From a bacterium (GTDB lineage Bacteria; Sysuimicrobiota; Sysuimicrobiia; Sysuimicrobiales; Segetimicrobiaceae), in NCBI GenBank assembly GCA_035307765.1, contig DATGHU010000032.1:62001-126000 (forward strand): 64,000 nt of DNA, given 5' to 3'. Below the pieces are notes generated by a model. That model was not told where the DNA came from and made no database searches. It was given only the letters and a program-made list of their open reading frames with translations. The position numbers and the translations under genes were made by a program. Each line of letters opens with the position of its first letter. Position 1 is the first letter of the stretch. Shown here in pieces: positions 51,203 to 59,007 of the stretch.

Positions 51203-51931
51203 ATGCCCCACCTGAACCTGGCCATCGCATTTGCCGCCGGAGTGCTCGGGTTCTTCTCGCCCTGCGTCGTGCCCCTGATCCCAGGGTATCTGTCCTTCGT
51301 CTCCGGCGTTTCGCTCGCGGAGATGGACCCCGCGGAGCGGAGCAAACACATCGGCCGCGTCGTGCTGGCGACGATCACGTTCGTGCTCGGCTTTTCGGTG
51401 ATCTTCACCGGCCTCGGTGCGTCCGCGTCGCTCTTCGGGGCCTTCGTGCTGGGCAACCGGCTCCTGCTCACCCGGATCGGGGGCGCGATCGTTATCGTCC
51501 TCGGCCTCTCGATGCTTGGGGTGATCAGGCTTCCCGGGCTGGCGCGCGAGCGTCGAGTACGGATCACCCGCCGTCCGGCGACCATCCTCGGCGCGTTCCC
51601 GGTCGGGATGGCGTTCGGGTTCGCCTGGACGCCGTGCGTGGGACCGGTGCTGGGCGCGGTGCTGACGATGGCGGCGACCACCCCACGCGCCGTCGACGGC
51701 GGGGTGCTCCTGTTTGCCTACTCGCTTGGACTCGGACTGCCGTTTCTCGCCACCGCCGCCCTCCTCACGACCGCATTCAACGCGCTGCACGCGCTGGGCC
51801 GGTACGGCCGGGCGATCGAGACGATCAGCGGCGTCTTCCTCGTCGCCATGGGCGGGGCGCTGCTCTTCGACCTCATATTCCGGTTCAACGCCTGGATCCT
51901 CGAGGTGTTCCCCTTCCGGCCGGGATTGTAG
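51203..51931 (+). CDS. ccdA: CcdA-type transmembrane thiol:disulfide transporter
   Basis: CcdA/DsbD-beta-like membrane protein of 242 residues with six TM helices. The two membrane redox cysteines are Cys21 (FFSPCVVPLIPGYLSF) and Cys145 (FAWTPCVGPVLGAVL), in the classic arrangement. It carries electrons from cytosolic thioredoxin across the membrane to extracytoplasmic thioredoxin-like proteins. It lies 50 nt downstream of the selenoprotein gene and 82 nt before the DipZ-like redoxin. GGTGGAGACGAG precedes the ATG. Its partners are therefore probably these two. Confidence 0.92.
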   Translation: MPHLNLAIAFAAGVLGFFSPCVVPLIPGYLSFVSGVSLAEMDPAERSKHIGRVVLATITFVLGFSVIFTGLGASASLFGAFVLGNRLLLTRIGGAIVIVLGLSMLGVIRLPGLARERRVRITRRPATILGAFPVGMAFGFAWTPCVGPVLGAVLTMAATTPRAVDGGVLLFAYSLGLGLPFLATAALLTTAFNALHALGRYGRAIETISGVFLVAMGGALLFDLIFRFNAWILEVFPFRPGL

Positions 51932-52013
51932 CCTGGCCCGCGCGGCTTTATCATATCCACACAGTGACCGGCTAGCCTGGGCGATGGGCAGGATTCGAAG
52001 GGGGTGATCTCCG

Positions 52014-52532
52014 GTGCGATCCCTGTTCTGTGTGCTGGTGGTGGCCGCGGCGGTGGGACTCGCCGCGCTTCCGGGAGGAGCGGTGGGCACGTCGAAGGCC
52101 CCCGACTTCATCGGCGGAGGCCCCTGGTTCAACACCGAGGCACCGTTGACGCTGGCCGGCCTCCGCGGGAAGGTCGTCGCGGTGGAAATGTGGGCCGCCG
52201 GGTGCATCAACTGCATCAACACCTTCCCCTACGTGAAGCGCTGGGACGCGGCATACCGATCGAAAGGACTCGTGATCGTCGGGGTGCACTCGCCCGAATT
52301 CCAGCACGAACACGCGGTGGGCTACGTGAAGGCGGCAATCGCCCGTGAGGGGATCACGTATCCGGTCGTGATGGATAACGACTTTCGAATCTGGAATGCC
52401 TACAAGAACGAATACTGGCCGACCCTCTACCTCATCGACAAGAGGGGCACCATTCGATACACGCACATCGGCGAGGGCGAGTACGACGCGACGGAGCGGA
52501 TGATCGCCAAGCTCCTGGCCGAGCACAGCTGA
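52014..52532 (+). CDS. DipZ-like extracytoplasmic redoxin
   Basis: Thioredoxin-fold protein of 172 residues with a signal peptide (about 1-25). The redox motif is Cys64-Ile-Asn-Cys67 in EMWAAGCINCINTFPYVKRW, the form seen in the redoxin domain of mycobacterial DipZ. VIVGVHSPEFQHEH, YPVVMDNDFRIWNAY, WPTLYLIDKRG and a C-terminal GEGEYDATE complete the fold. GTG 52014 has a GGGGGTGAT site. Being next to ccdA, it is probably reduced by CcdA. DipZ itself is a fused CcdA-redoxin; here the parts are separate genes. Confidence 0.9.
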   Translation: MRSLFCVLVVAAAVGLAALPGGAVGTSKAPDFIGGGPWFNTEAPLTLAGLRGKVVAVEMWAAGCINCINTFPYVKRWDAAYRSKGLVIVGVHSPEFQHEHAVGYVKAAIAREGITYPVVMDNDFRIWNAYKNEYWPTLYLIDKRGTIRYTHIGEGEYDATERMIAKLLAEHS

Positions 52533-52588
52533 GCGCGACGGCCGGCGCGCCGTGCCGCGTTGGCAACGGCCGGGAGAACAGTCCCCCC

Positions 52589-55500
52589 TTAGGCCACGGG
52601 CTGAAGGTGGCTGCGCACCGCCCCGAGCGGCCCGGAGGCCAGCGGCAGCCCGTCGCGGTACACGATCAGGTGGCCTGAAACCGCGGGCACGCGCGCGCCC
52701 GGCGTAAGGATCCCGGAGAGGTTGAGCGGGTCGGCCGCGGACACCAGCACGGTTTCCTCCGCGGGGGCCTGACGCCGAACCGCGCGGAGGGCTTCCACCG
52801 CCTCGGGCAGTGCATACTGCTCGCCGACGACCCCATCGACGAACCGGCCGCCGCGAATCTCCCCCGCGCTCTCCCACCGCCGATAGACGGCGAGCAAACT
52901 CCGCCAGGGCGGCAGCTGCGGCTCTCGGGCGAGGACCTCCCGAAAGACGACACCGTAGCGGCGCAGGGACTGACGGGCGAGCACCTCCAGCCGCTTTTCC
53001 GGGGGCGGCGACTCCGGGAGGTCTCGCCGCCACAGAGACCATCGCCCCGACGGCGCATCGCCGGCCCGGTGCTCACCTCGCTTCCGCCGCCGCCCCGGCG
53101 CCCGTCGCAGAAGAAATCGCAGCCCGGCGACGCCGTCGCCGGCAACGAGGCCGCAGGCCACCAGTTCCCACAGCGCGGCCTCAACCTGTGCGGGGAGTAG
53201 GCGCAGCGAGCGCGCGAGATCGCCGAGGAATGACGCCCCGCGCCGCTCCAGCACGGCGAATACCTCGGCGGAGACCCGTCCGAGCCCCGCGGGTGGGTCG
53301 CCGCCATCTTGGGGGGCGACGAAGATCGGAAGGTCCTCGCGCAGGACGAAGGCGAGAGGGGCCTGGCGCGTGACGGTCTGTCGGCGGCGGCGGTCCGGAG
53401 ACGCGACCTCCGCTCGGGTCCCCCCGGTCGGATACAACCGTCCCCAGGCGATCCGTCCCGACAGGCAGAGGTGCTCGAGATCCGCGGGGTTGTACGACCG
53501 CAGGCGTCCGGCCAGCACCTGATCCTCCCACGCCGTGGCCGGGAGTTCGAGCCCCTGGAGCTGCGAGATCACCTCGACCAGCCCGGGCCGGCCGTGCAGT
53601 TGGGTCCCGGGCTGGAGGTGCTGCCACCTGAAGAGGAACCGCATGTACGTCGCGGGGGCGACGGGCTCGATCTCCCGACGCAGCCGCCCCAGGGTCAGCC
53701 GGTGGATTCGAGCCAGCAGGTTCCTGGCGCACCATTCGACACCCTCGACCGCGGCGCCGGGGGTGAACCGCCCCTGGAGAACCATGCCCTCGTGCTCCAG
53801 CGAGAACAGCGCGGCGTCGACGGTTCTCTGCGCGAGGCCGAGCCGAGCGGACAGGGCGGCCGCGGTCACCGGTCCGAGACAATCCATCCAACCCTGCACC
53901 ACGCGCTGCCCCGCGGCCTCCTCGCCGATTTCGGTGTCGACGCCGGGGGGAACGGCCACCGCGGGCACGATCCCCGCATCCGGCCGCAGCGCCCGCAGCC
54001 AGGGCACCCGCTCGGCCGCCACGTAAGCCGAGACATCCCGCCCGTCGAGACCCCACGTGGCGACCGCGGCGCGGTGCCCCGCCACCAACGCCTCGGCCAT
54101 GCCCGACCACGGGCTGGCGTCGGCCACCGGAAGCACGCCGATGGAGAGGAGAAGATCGTGGAGCTCGTCGGGGGTGCGGAGATCGGGCCAGGCCTGGGCG
54201 CGTACCTCCGCGATCGCGGCCGGATCCAGCCGGCCGAGCGTTCCCGCAAGCTCCGGCGCGGTGCGCCGCAGGGAGACCGCGCGCGCCCGCCGCTCCTCCA
54301 GCGGGGCGTCGTCCAGGAAGGCGTACGGGTTCGCGTTGAGAATCTCGTGGGACATCGGTGAGGGCGCCGTCGTCTCCACCGACACCGCCTGGATCTCGCC
54401 TCGGTCAAGCGCGTCCAACACCTCGCGGAGGCCGTCGAGATCCATGGCTTCCCGCAGGCAGTTCTGTATCGTCTCGTTGACGAGCGGATGGTCCGGCGGG
54501 ACGATCGGCCCGGCGTGGTTGTCCCCACAGGCCACCTGCGCCGGGAACACCGCCGCGAGCAGATCCTCCGCCCGCATGCGCTGCAGGGCGATCGGCACGC
54601 GGCGCCCGCCCTGCTGCCGCAGGACCGCCAGCGAGCGGGTCACGTTCCACCGCCAGCGGTTCGCAAACATCGGTGAGGCCAGCAACGCCTGGATGAGGTC
54701 CTCCTCCAGGGTCTGCCGCCGGGTCATCTCGAACACGCTCTCCAGCGGAAACGAGTGCTGCTCCCCCAGAGACAACACCAGGCCGTCGTCGGTCGCGGCC
54801 GCCTGCAGCTCGAAGTCGAAGGTCAGACAAAAGCGCTTGCGGAGGGCAAACCCCCAGGCCCGCGTGATCCGGCCGCCAAACGGCGCGTGGATTACGAGCT
54901 GCATGCCGCCGCTCTCGTCGAAAAACCGCTCGGCGATGACGGTGCGGTCGGTCGGCACGGCGCCGAGCGCTGCCTGGGCCGCCGCGACGTAGGCCACGGC
55001 CTGGCGCGCTCCGGCATCGTCGCACCCCGCTTCGTCGATGAGCCACCGGGCCGCGGCTTCCGGGTCGGCGAGTCGTTCCGCGACGCCCGCACGCAGCGAG
55101 GAGACCGCGGCCGAGAGCTCTCGGGTGCGGGCCGGCGCTTCGCCCAGCCAGAACGGCGAGCTGGGCGGTAGCCCGTGGGCGTTCTCGACGAGCACGCGCC
55201 CGGCCTCGACCCGCCGGATCTTCCAGGACATGTTCCCGAGGAGGAAGATGTCGCCCCGCTGGCTCTCGACGGCGAAGTCTTCGTTGACGCGGCCGACGAA
55301 GGTGCCGGGCGCCTCCTCGATCACGTCGTAGTCCCCGGTGTCGGGGATCGCGCCCCCGGAGGTGATCGCGGCGAGGCGGGCCCCGCGCCGCGGGCGCAGC
55401 CGTCCGTGGACACGGTCGCGGTGCAGGTAGGCGCCGCGGCGCCCCCGCCGGTCCGCCACGCCCTCGCAGAGGATCTCCAGCACCCCGTCGAACTCGGCGC

Positions 55501-56890
55501 GCGTGAGCTGGCGGTACGGCCAGGCGCGGCGCACGAGATCCCACAGGTCCTCTTCCGCCATTTCGGCCGCCGCGATCGCCGCCACCATCTGCTGCGCGAG
55601 CACGTCGAGGGGCTTCACGGGCAGCCGGGTACGGTCGAGCGCGCCCGCACGGACGGCCCGGACCGCGGCGGCGCACTGCAGGAGATCGTCGCGGGTCAAC
55701 GGGAGCAGCACGCCCTTGGGCGTCGCCCCCAACCAGTGCCCCGACCGGCCGACCCGCTGCAGCAGCGTCGCCAGCGCGCGGGGGGCGCCGATGTGGCAGA
55801 CCAGGTCGACATGCCCGATATCGATCCCGAGCTCCAACGACGCGGTGGCCACGACGACCGGGACCGCGCCGGACTTGAGCCGCTGCTCGGCCGCCAGGCG
55901 GACCGGACGGCTGAGGCTGCCGTGGTGCGCCGCCACCCGGTCCTCGCCGAGGCGGAGGGAGAGCGCGTGGGCAACGCGTTCGACTTGCCTGCGCGTGTTC
56001 ACGAACACCAGGGTCGCCCGGTGCCGGCCGACGTGGACGGCGATCCGGTCGTAGAGCTCCTCCCACAGCTCGTGGGTGGTGATCGGCCCGAGCTCCCGGT
56101 CCGGGACTTCTATGCGGAGGTCGAGCGGGCGTTGATGCCCCACGTCCACGATGGCGCAGCCGGCCGCACCGCCGGCCTCCGGAGGGGTGCCGACCAGGAG
56201 GCGGGCGATCTCCTCGATCGGCTTCTGGGTGGCGCTCAGGCCGATCCGCTGCAGGCGCCGGCCGCAGAGAGCGTCGAGCCGCTCGAGGGAGAGGGCCAGA
56301 TGCGCGCCGCGCTTGTCCCCGGCCACCGCGTGGATCTCGTCGACGATCACGGTCCCGGCGGTGGCAAGCGCGCGACGGCCGCCTTCCGCGGTGAGGAGAA
56401 TGTAGAGGGACTCGGGGGTGGTGATCAGGATGTGGGGGGGGCGGCGAAGCATTCGCGTGCGGTCGCGGGCCGGCGTGTCACCGGACCGCACGGCAACGCG
56501 GATCTCCGGCAGCGGAGCGCCTTCTGCGTCGGCAAGCCGCCCGATGCCGCCGAGAGGCTCCCGGAGGTTCTTTTCGATGTCGTTCCCGAGCGCTTTGAGC
56601 GGAGAGACGTACACCACATCGATGCGGTCATCGAGCGTGCCCGCCGCCGACCTGAGGACGAGGCGGTTGAGCGCCCAGAGAAACGCCGCCAGCGTCTTGC
56701 CGGATCCGGTCGGCGCGGCGATCACCACGTCGCGCCCGGTGGCGATCTCGGCCCACCCGGCCACCTGCGGGGCGGTGGGGGCGGCGAACCGCTCGGCGAA
56801 CCACCGCCGCACCAGCGGGTGGAATCCCAAGAGCGTTCCGTCCTCTGGCATTCGAGAAGCGTCGTGTGCGTCGGTCATGCGGGGCCTCAC
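52589..56890 (-). CDS. lhr: Large helicase-related protein Lhr
   Basis: ATP-dependent superfamily 2 helicase of 1433 residues, close to the usual Lhr size of about 1500. RecA-like domain 1 has VVIAAPTGSGKT (Walker A) and VIVDEIHAVAGDKRGAHLAL (DEIH box). Domain 2 has TLVFVNTRRQVERVA, VVVATASLELGIDIGHVDLV and QRVGRSGHWLG. A winged-helix and Lhr-specific C-terminal domain follow, with MLHAPFGGRI-like VIHAPFGGRITRAWGFAL. It acts in DNA repair (3'-5' translocation on ssDNA). ATG 56878 is an equally likely start. The strand opposite holds long open frames with no family content. Confidence 0.95.
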   Translation of the reverse strand: MRPRMTDAHDASRMPEDGTLLGFHPLVRRWFAERFAAPTAPQVAGWAEIATGRDVVIAAPTGSGKTLAAFLWALNRLVLRSAAGTLDDRIDVVYVSPLKALGNDIEKNLREPLGGIGRLADAEGAPLPEIRVAVRSGDTPARDRTRMLRRPPHILITTPESLYILLTAEGGRRALATAGTVIVDEIHAVAGDKRGAHLALSLERLDALCGRRLQRIGLSATQKPIEEIARLLVGTPPEAGGAAGCAIVDVGHQRPLDLRIEVPDRELGPITTHELWEELYDRIAVHVGRHRATLVFVNTRRQVERVAHALSLRLGEDRVAAHHGSLSRPVRLAAEQRLKSGAVPVVVATASLELGIDIGHVDLVCHIGAPRALATLLQRVGRSGHWLGATPKGVLLPLTRDDLLQCAAAVRAVRAGALDRTRLPVKPLDVLAQQMVAAIAAAEMAEEDLWDLVRRAWPYRQLTRAEFDGVLEILCEGVADRRGRRGAYLHRDRVHGRLRPRRGARLAAITSGGAIPDTGDYDVIEEAPGTFVGRVNEDFAVESQRGDIFLLGNMSWKIRRVEAGRVLVENAHGLPPSSPFWLGEAPARTRELSAAVSSLRAGVAERLADPEAAARWLIDEAGCDDAGARQAVAYVAAAQAALGAVPTDRTVIAERFFDESGGMQLVIHAPFGGRITRAWGFALRKRFCLTFDFELQAAATDDGLVLSLGEQHSFPLESVFEMTRRQTLEEDLIQALLASPMFANRWRWNVTRSLAVLRQQGGRRVPIALQRMRAEDLLAAVFPAQVACGDNHAGPIVPPDHPLVNETIQNCLREAMDLDGLREVLDALDRGEIQAVSVETTAPSPMSHEILNANPYAFLDDAPLEERRARAVSLRRTAPELAGTLGRLDPAAIAEVRAQAWPDLRTPDELHDLLLSIGVLPVADASPWSGMAEALVAGHRAAVATWGLDGRDVSAYVAAERVPWLRALRPDAGIVPAVAVPPGVDTEIGEEAAGQRVVQGWMDCLGPVTAAALSARLGLAQRTVDAALFSLEHEGMVLQGRFTPGAAVEGVEWCARNLLARIHRLTLGRLRREIEPVAPATYMRFLFRWQHLQPGTQLHGRPGLVEVISQLQGLELPATAWEDQVLAGRLRSYNPADLEHLCLSGRIAWGRLYPTGGTRAEVASPDRRRRQTVTRQAPLAFVLREDLPIFVAPQDGGDPPAGLGRVSAEVFAVLERRGASFLGDLARSLRLLPAQVEAALWELVACGLVAGDGVAGLRFLLRRAPGRRRKRGEHRAGDAPSGRWSLWRRDLPESPPPEKRLEVLARQSLRRYGVVFREVLAREPQLPPWRSLLAVYRRWESAGEIRGGRFVDGVVGEQYALPEAVEALRAVRRQAPAEETVLVSAADPLNLSGILTPGARVPAVSGHLIVYRDGLPLASGPLGAVRSHLQPVA

Positions 56891-56959
56891 CCGTACGATA
56901 CCACGAGCGCCGTTCCCTCGCCAGCGGGACCCGGCACGGGTCAGCGAAGGGGCTCCGCC

Positions 56960-58315
56960 TCAGCCCGGGCGGATCAGGCGGCCCGACCCCGGCGGGGACA
57001 TGACCTCTCCCTCTGCGAACACGAGGCGCCCCCGCACCAGCACCTTGTCGACGGCCCCGACGATCCGCCATCCCAGATAGGGCGTCCATGGGTGACGGTA
57101 CAGCAGCCGGTCTGCCGAGATCGTCCACTCTCGATGATAGTCAAAGAGGACGACGTCGGCATCGGCCCCCGGAAGAAGGCTCCCTTTCCGGGGAAAGAGC
57201 CCGAAGATGCGGGCCGCGTTCGTCGATGTCAGCGCCACGAGCCGCTCAAGCGGGAGGCCCCGCCGACGAACCCCCTCCCACACCAGGAGCGGCAGCAGGG
57301 TCTGGACACCGGTGATCCCCCCCCACGCCGCCCAGATGTCGTCGGCCCCTCGCGTCTTTTCCTCGAGGGGACAGGGCGAGTGGTCGGAGGCGATGCAGTC
57401 GATCGTCCCATCGGCCACCTCCCGCCACAACCCGTCCACCGCCGCCCGCGGTCGAAGCGGCGGCGCACACTTGGCGACAGGCCCGAGCCGGGCCGCGGCC
57501 TCTTCGTCGAGGAGCAGATAGTGCGGGCAGGTCTCGACGGTGACGTTCTGTCGCGCCCGCGCGGAGGCGATGCGGGCGGCGCCCTGCGGGATGCTCAGGT
57601 GCACGATGTGCAGCCGGCATCCGGCGGATCCGGCCAGGAGCAACGCCCGCTGAATCGCCCCGAGCTCCACCTCCGGCGGGCGCGACTCCCCCCAGGCGCG
57701 GGAGTCCCTGCGCCCGGCCCCCTCCAAGCGCGCGCGGAGGGAGAGGGCGAGCTCGTTGCTCTCCGCGTGGACACCGACCACCCCGCCCCACACGGCGATG
57801 CGCTTCATGCCCTCCCAGAGCACGCCGTCGTCCGCCCGCGCGAACTCGGTCCCCGAGTCCGCCATGAACGCTTTGTAGCCCGCGACCCCCGCCTCCCGCA
57901 GCCCCTCCAGGGCATCGACGTTGCCGGGGACCAGGCCCCCCCACAAGGCGCAGTCCACCACGGCGCTCTGCGTGACCGCGGCGGCCTTGAGGGCGAATGC
58001 GGCGGCATCGGTCGTCGGCGGCACGGCGTTGAGCGGCATCTCGATGACGGTCGTCACCCCGCCGGCCGCCGCGCTCCGGGTGCCGGCCCCGAACCCCTCC
58101 CAGTGCGTGCGCCCGGGTTCGTTGAAGTGCACATGCGGATCCACGCACCCCGGCAGGACCAATCTGCCGGTGGCGTCGATCACCTCCTCCGCGTCCGGCC
58201 GCTCCCCGGGATCGAGGAGAGCGGCAATCCGTCCCCCGGCGATCATCACGGTGGCGGGGAACACCGCCGTGTGCGTCGCCACCATACCGCCGACGATCGC
58301 CGTCTCCGCCTTCAT
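56960..58315 (-). CDS. allB: Allantoinase
   Basis: Amidohydrolase of about 451 residues that opens allantoin to allantoate. Metal ligands are His61 and His63 (DPHVHFNEPGR), the carbamylated Lys148 (AGYKAFMADSG), further His in VHAESNELALS and LHIVHLS, and Asp in IASDHSPCPLEEK. The HWEGFGAGTRSAAAGGVTTV and IEMPLNAVPPTTD segments are characteristic of AllB rather than dihydroorotase or dihydropyrimidinase. An upstream GTG (58366) would add 17 residues. It lies 70 nt before lhr on the same strand. No other purine-catabolism genes are adjacent. Confidence 0.9.
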   Translation of the reverse strand: MKAETAIVGGMVATHTAVFPATVMIAGGRIAALLDPGERPDAEEVIDATGRLVLPGCVDPHVHFNEPGRTHWEGFGAGTRSAAAGGVTTVIEMPLNAVPPTTDAAAFALKAAAVTQSAVVDCALWGGLVPGNVDALEGLREAGVAGYKAFMADSGTEFARADDGVLWEGMKRIAVWGGVVGVHAESNELALSLRARLEGAGRRDSRAWGESRPPEVELGAIQRALLLAGSAGCRLHIVHLSIPQGAARIASARARQNVTVETCPHYLLLDEEAAARLGPVAKCAPPLRPRAAVDGLWREVADGTIDCIASDHSPCPLEEKTRGADDIWAAWGGITGVQTLLPLLVWEGVRRRGLPLERLVALTSTNAARIFGLFPRKGSLLPGADADVVLFDYHREWTISADRLLYRHPWTPYLGWRIVGAVDKVLVRGRLVFAEGEVMSPPGSGRLIRPG

Positions 58316-58627
58316 GCCCGCGTCCGCCCCAATCGGGGGACCCCGACGCGGCGGGGCCGCCGGCACGACGCGCTCACCCCGCTCCGTCGGGGCCGCCCCT
58401 CGCTCGAGGCACCCTCGGGACGAGTCCGATCGCGCTCAGCCTCGCCGCGCCGCCGCATGCGGTTCCCCTCCTCCGAAATTGGCGTTGTGATTCACGCTCG
58501 ATCGGCGCTTCCCTGCCGCGGCTTCGCGGCATCGTCCGCACGGTGTGAACCGGTTCATCGCCCCCGCGGCGCGGTTCGGCTACGCTGTGTGGGCAGCGGA
58601 CACGACGCCCATCGAGGAGGACCGCGA
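58316..58627. other. Intergenic region upstream of the respiratory module
   Basis: About 310 bp between allB and the rightward small membrane protein gene. The allB-proximal half shows no recognisable feature beyond a probable allB promoter. The right half carries the TGAACCGGTTCA palindrome and a TACGCT box, listed separately. Confidence 0.4.
58546..58586 (+). promoter_or_regulatory. Palindromic operator and -10 of the molybdoenzyme module
   Basis: A perfect 12-bp palindrome TGAACCGGTTCA (58546-58557) is followed by TACGCT (58581-58586). If that is the -10, the palindrome is centred near -41, the class II position for CRP/FNR-type activators. Its left arm, TGTGA (58544-58548), matches the CRP half-site; the right arm, TCATC, only partly. 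Redox or oxygen control is therefore plausible but unproven. Confidence 0.5.
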
Positions 58628-58870
58628 ATGATGCCGCCAAACCTGTTCGGGCCGGGAGGGGGATGGGTGGTGCCCTCGGCGCTCGGCCTCCTCGCCTTCT
58701 CCGCGATGATCCTCCTCGCCCTGGATGACCTAGCGGCCGCCAGGGAGCGGTTGGAGAGCGCGGAGGCGGCCGAACTCGGTCTGCTTCTTCGCCCAAGCCG
58801 CGCTCCGGCGGATCGAACGCGCCCCCCAGAACACACCCCCGCCGGCGGTGCGCGCCGTTTGGGTCCCTGA
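58628..58870 (+). CDS. Small single-pass membrane protein
   Basis: An 80-residue protein with one clear TM helix (about 13-32, VVPSALGLLAFSAMILLALD) and a charged helix after it (AARERLESAEAAELG). The last 25 residues are Pro/Arg-rich and may be disordered. GAGGAGGA precedes a double ATG (58628 and 58631). It is the first gene after the palindromic operator and 137 nt before the ferredoxin/NrfD gene. It could be an accessory subunit of that complex. No family recognised. Confidence 0.55.
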   Translation: MMPPNLFGPGGGWVVPSALGLLAFSAMILLALDDLAAARERLESAEAAELGLLLRPSRAPADRTRPPEHTPAGGARRLGP

Positions 58871-59007
58871 GCCACCCCGCGCCCGAGGCATCGCCCCGCC
58901 CGAATCCCCGGCATCGCGTGATCCGGCTCTCTTGCGTGCGCATTCGTTGCGGTTCGGGTGCCCCTCGGAGCAGGAATCCGGTTTAGACGCGCTGTAGGGG
59001 AACACTC

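Noticed and set aside
55175-58870. Open frame of 1231 codons antisense to lhr and allB
   Set aside because: Composition is Arg/Gly/Pro/His-rich with no domain; it is the usual shadow of a GC-rich gene. Only its last 80 codons (58628-58870), which overlap no other gene and have an SD site, are kept.
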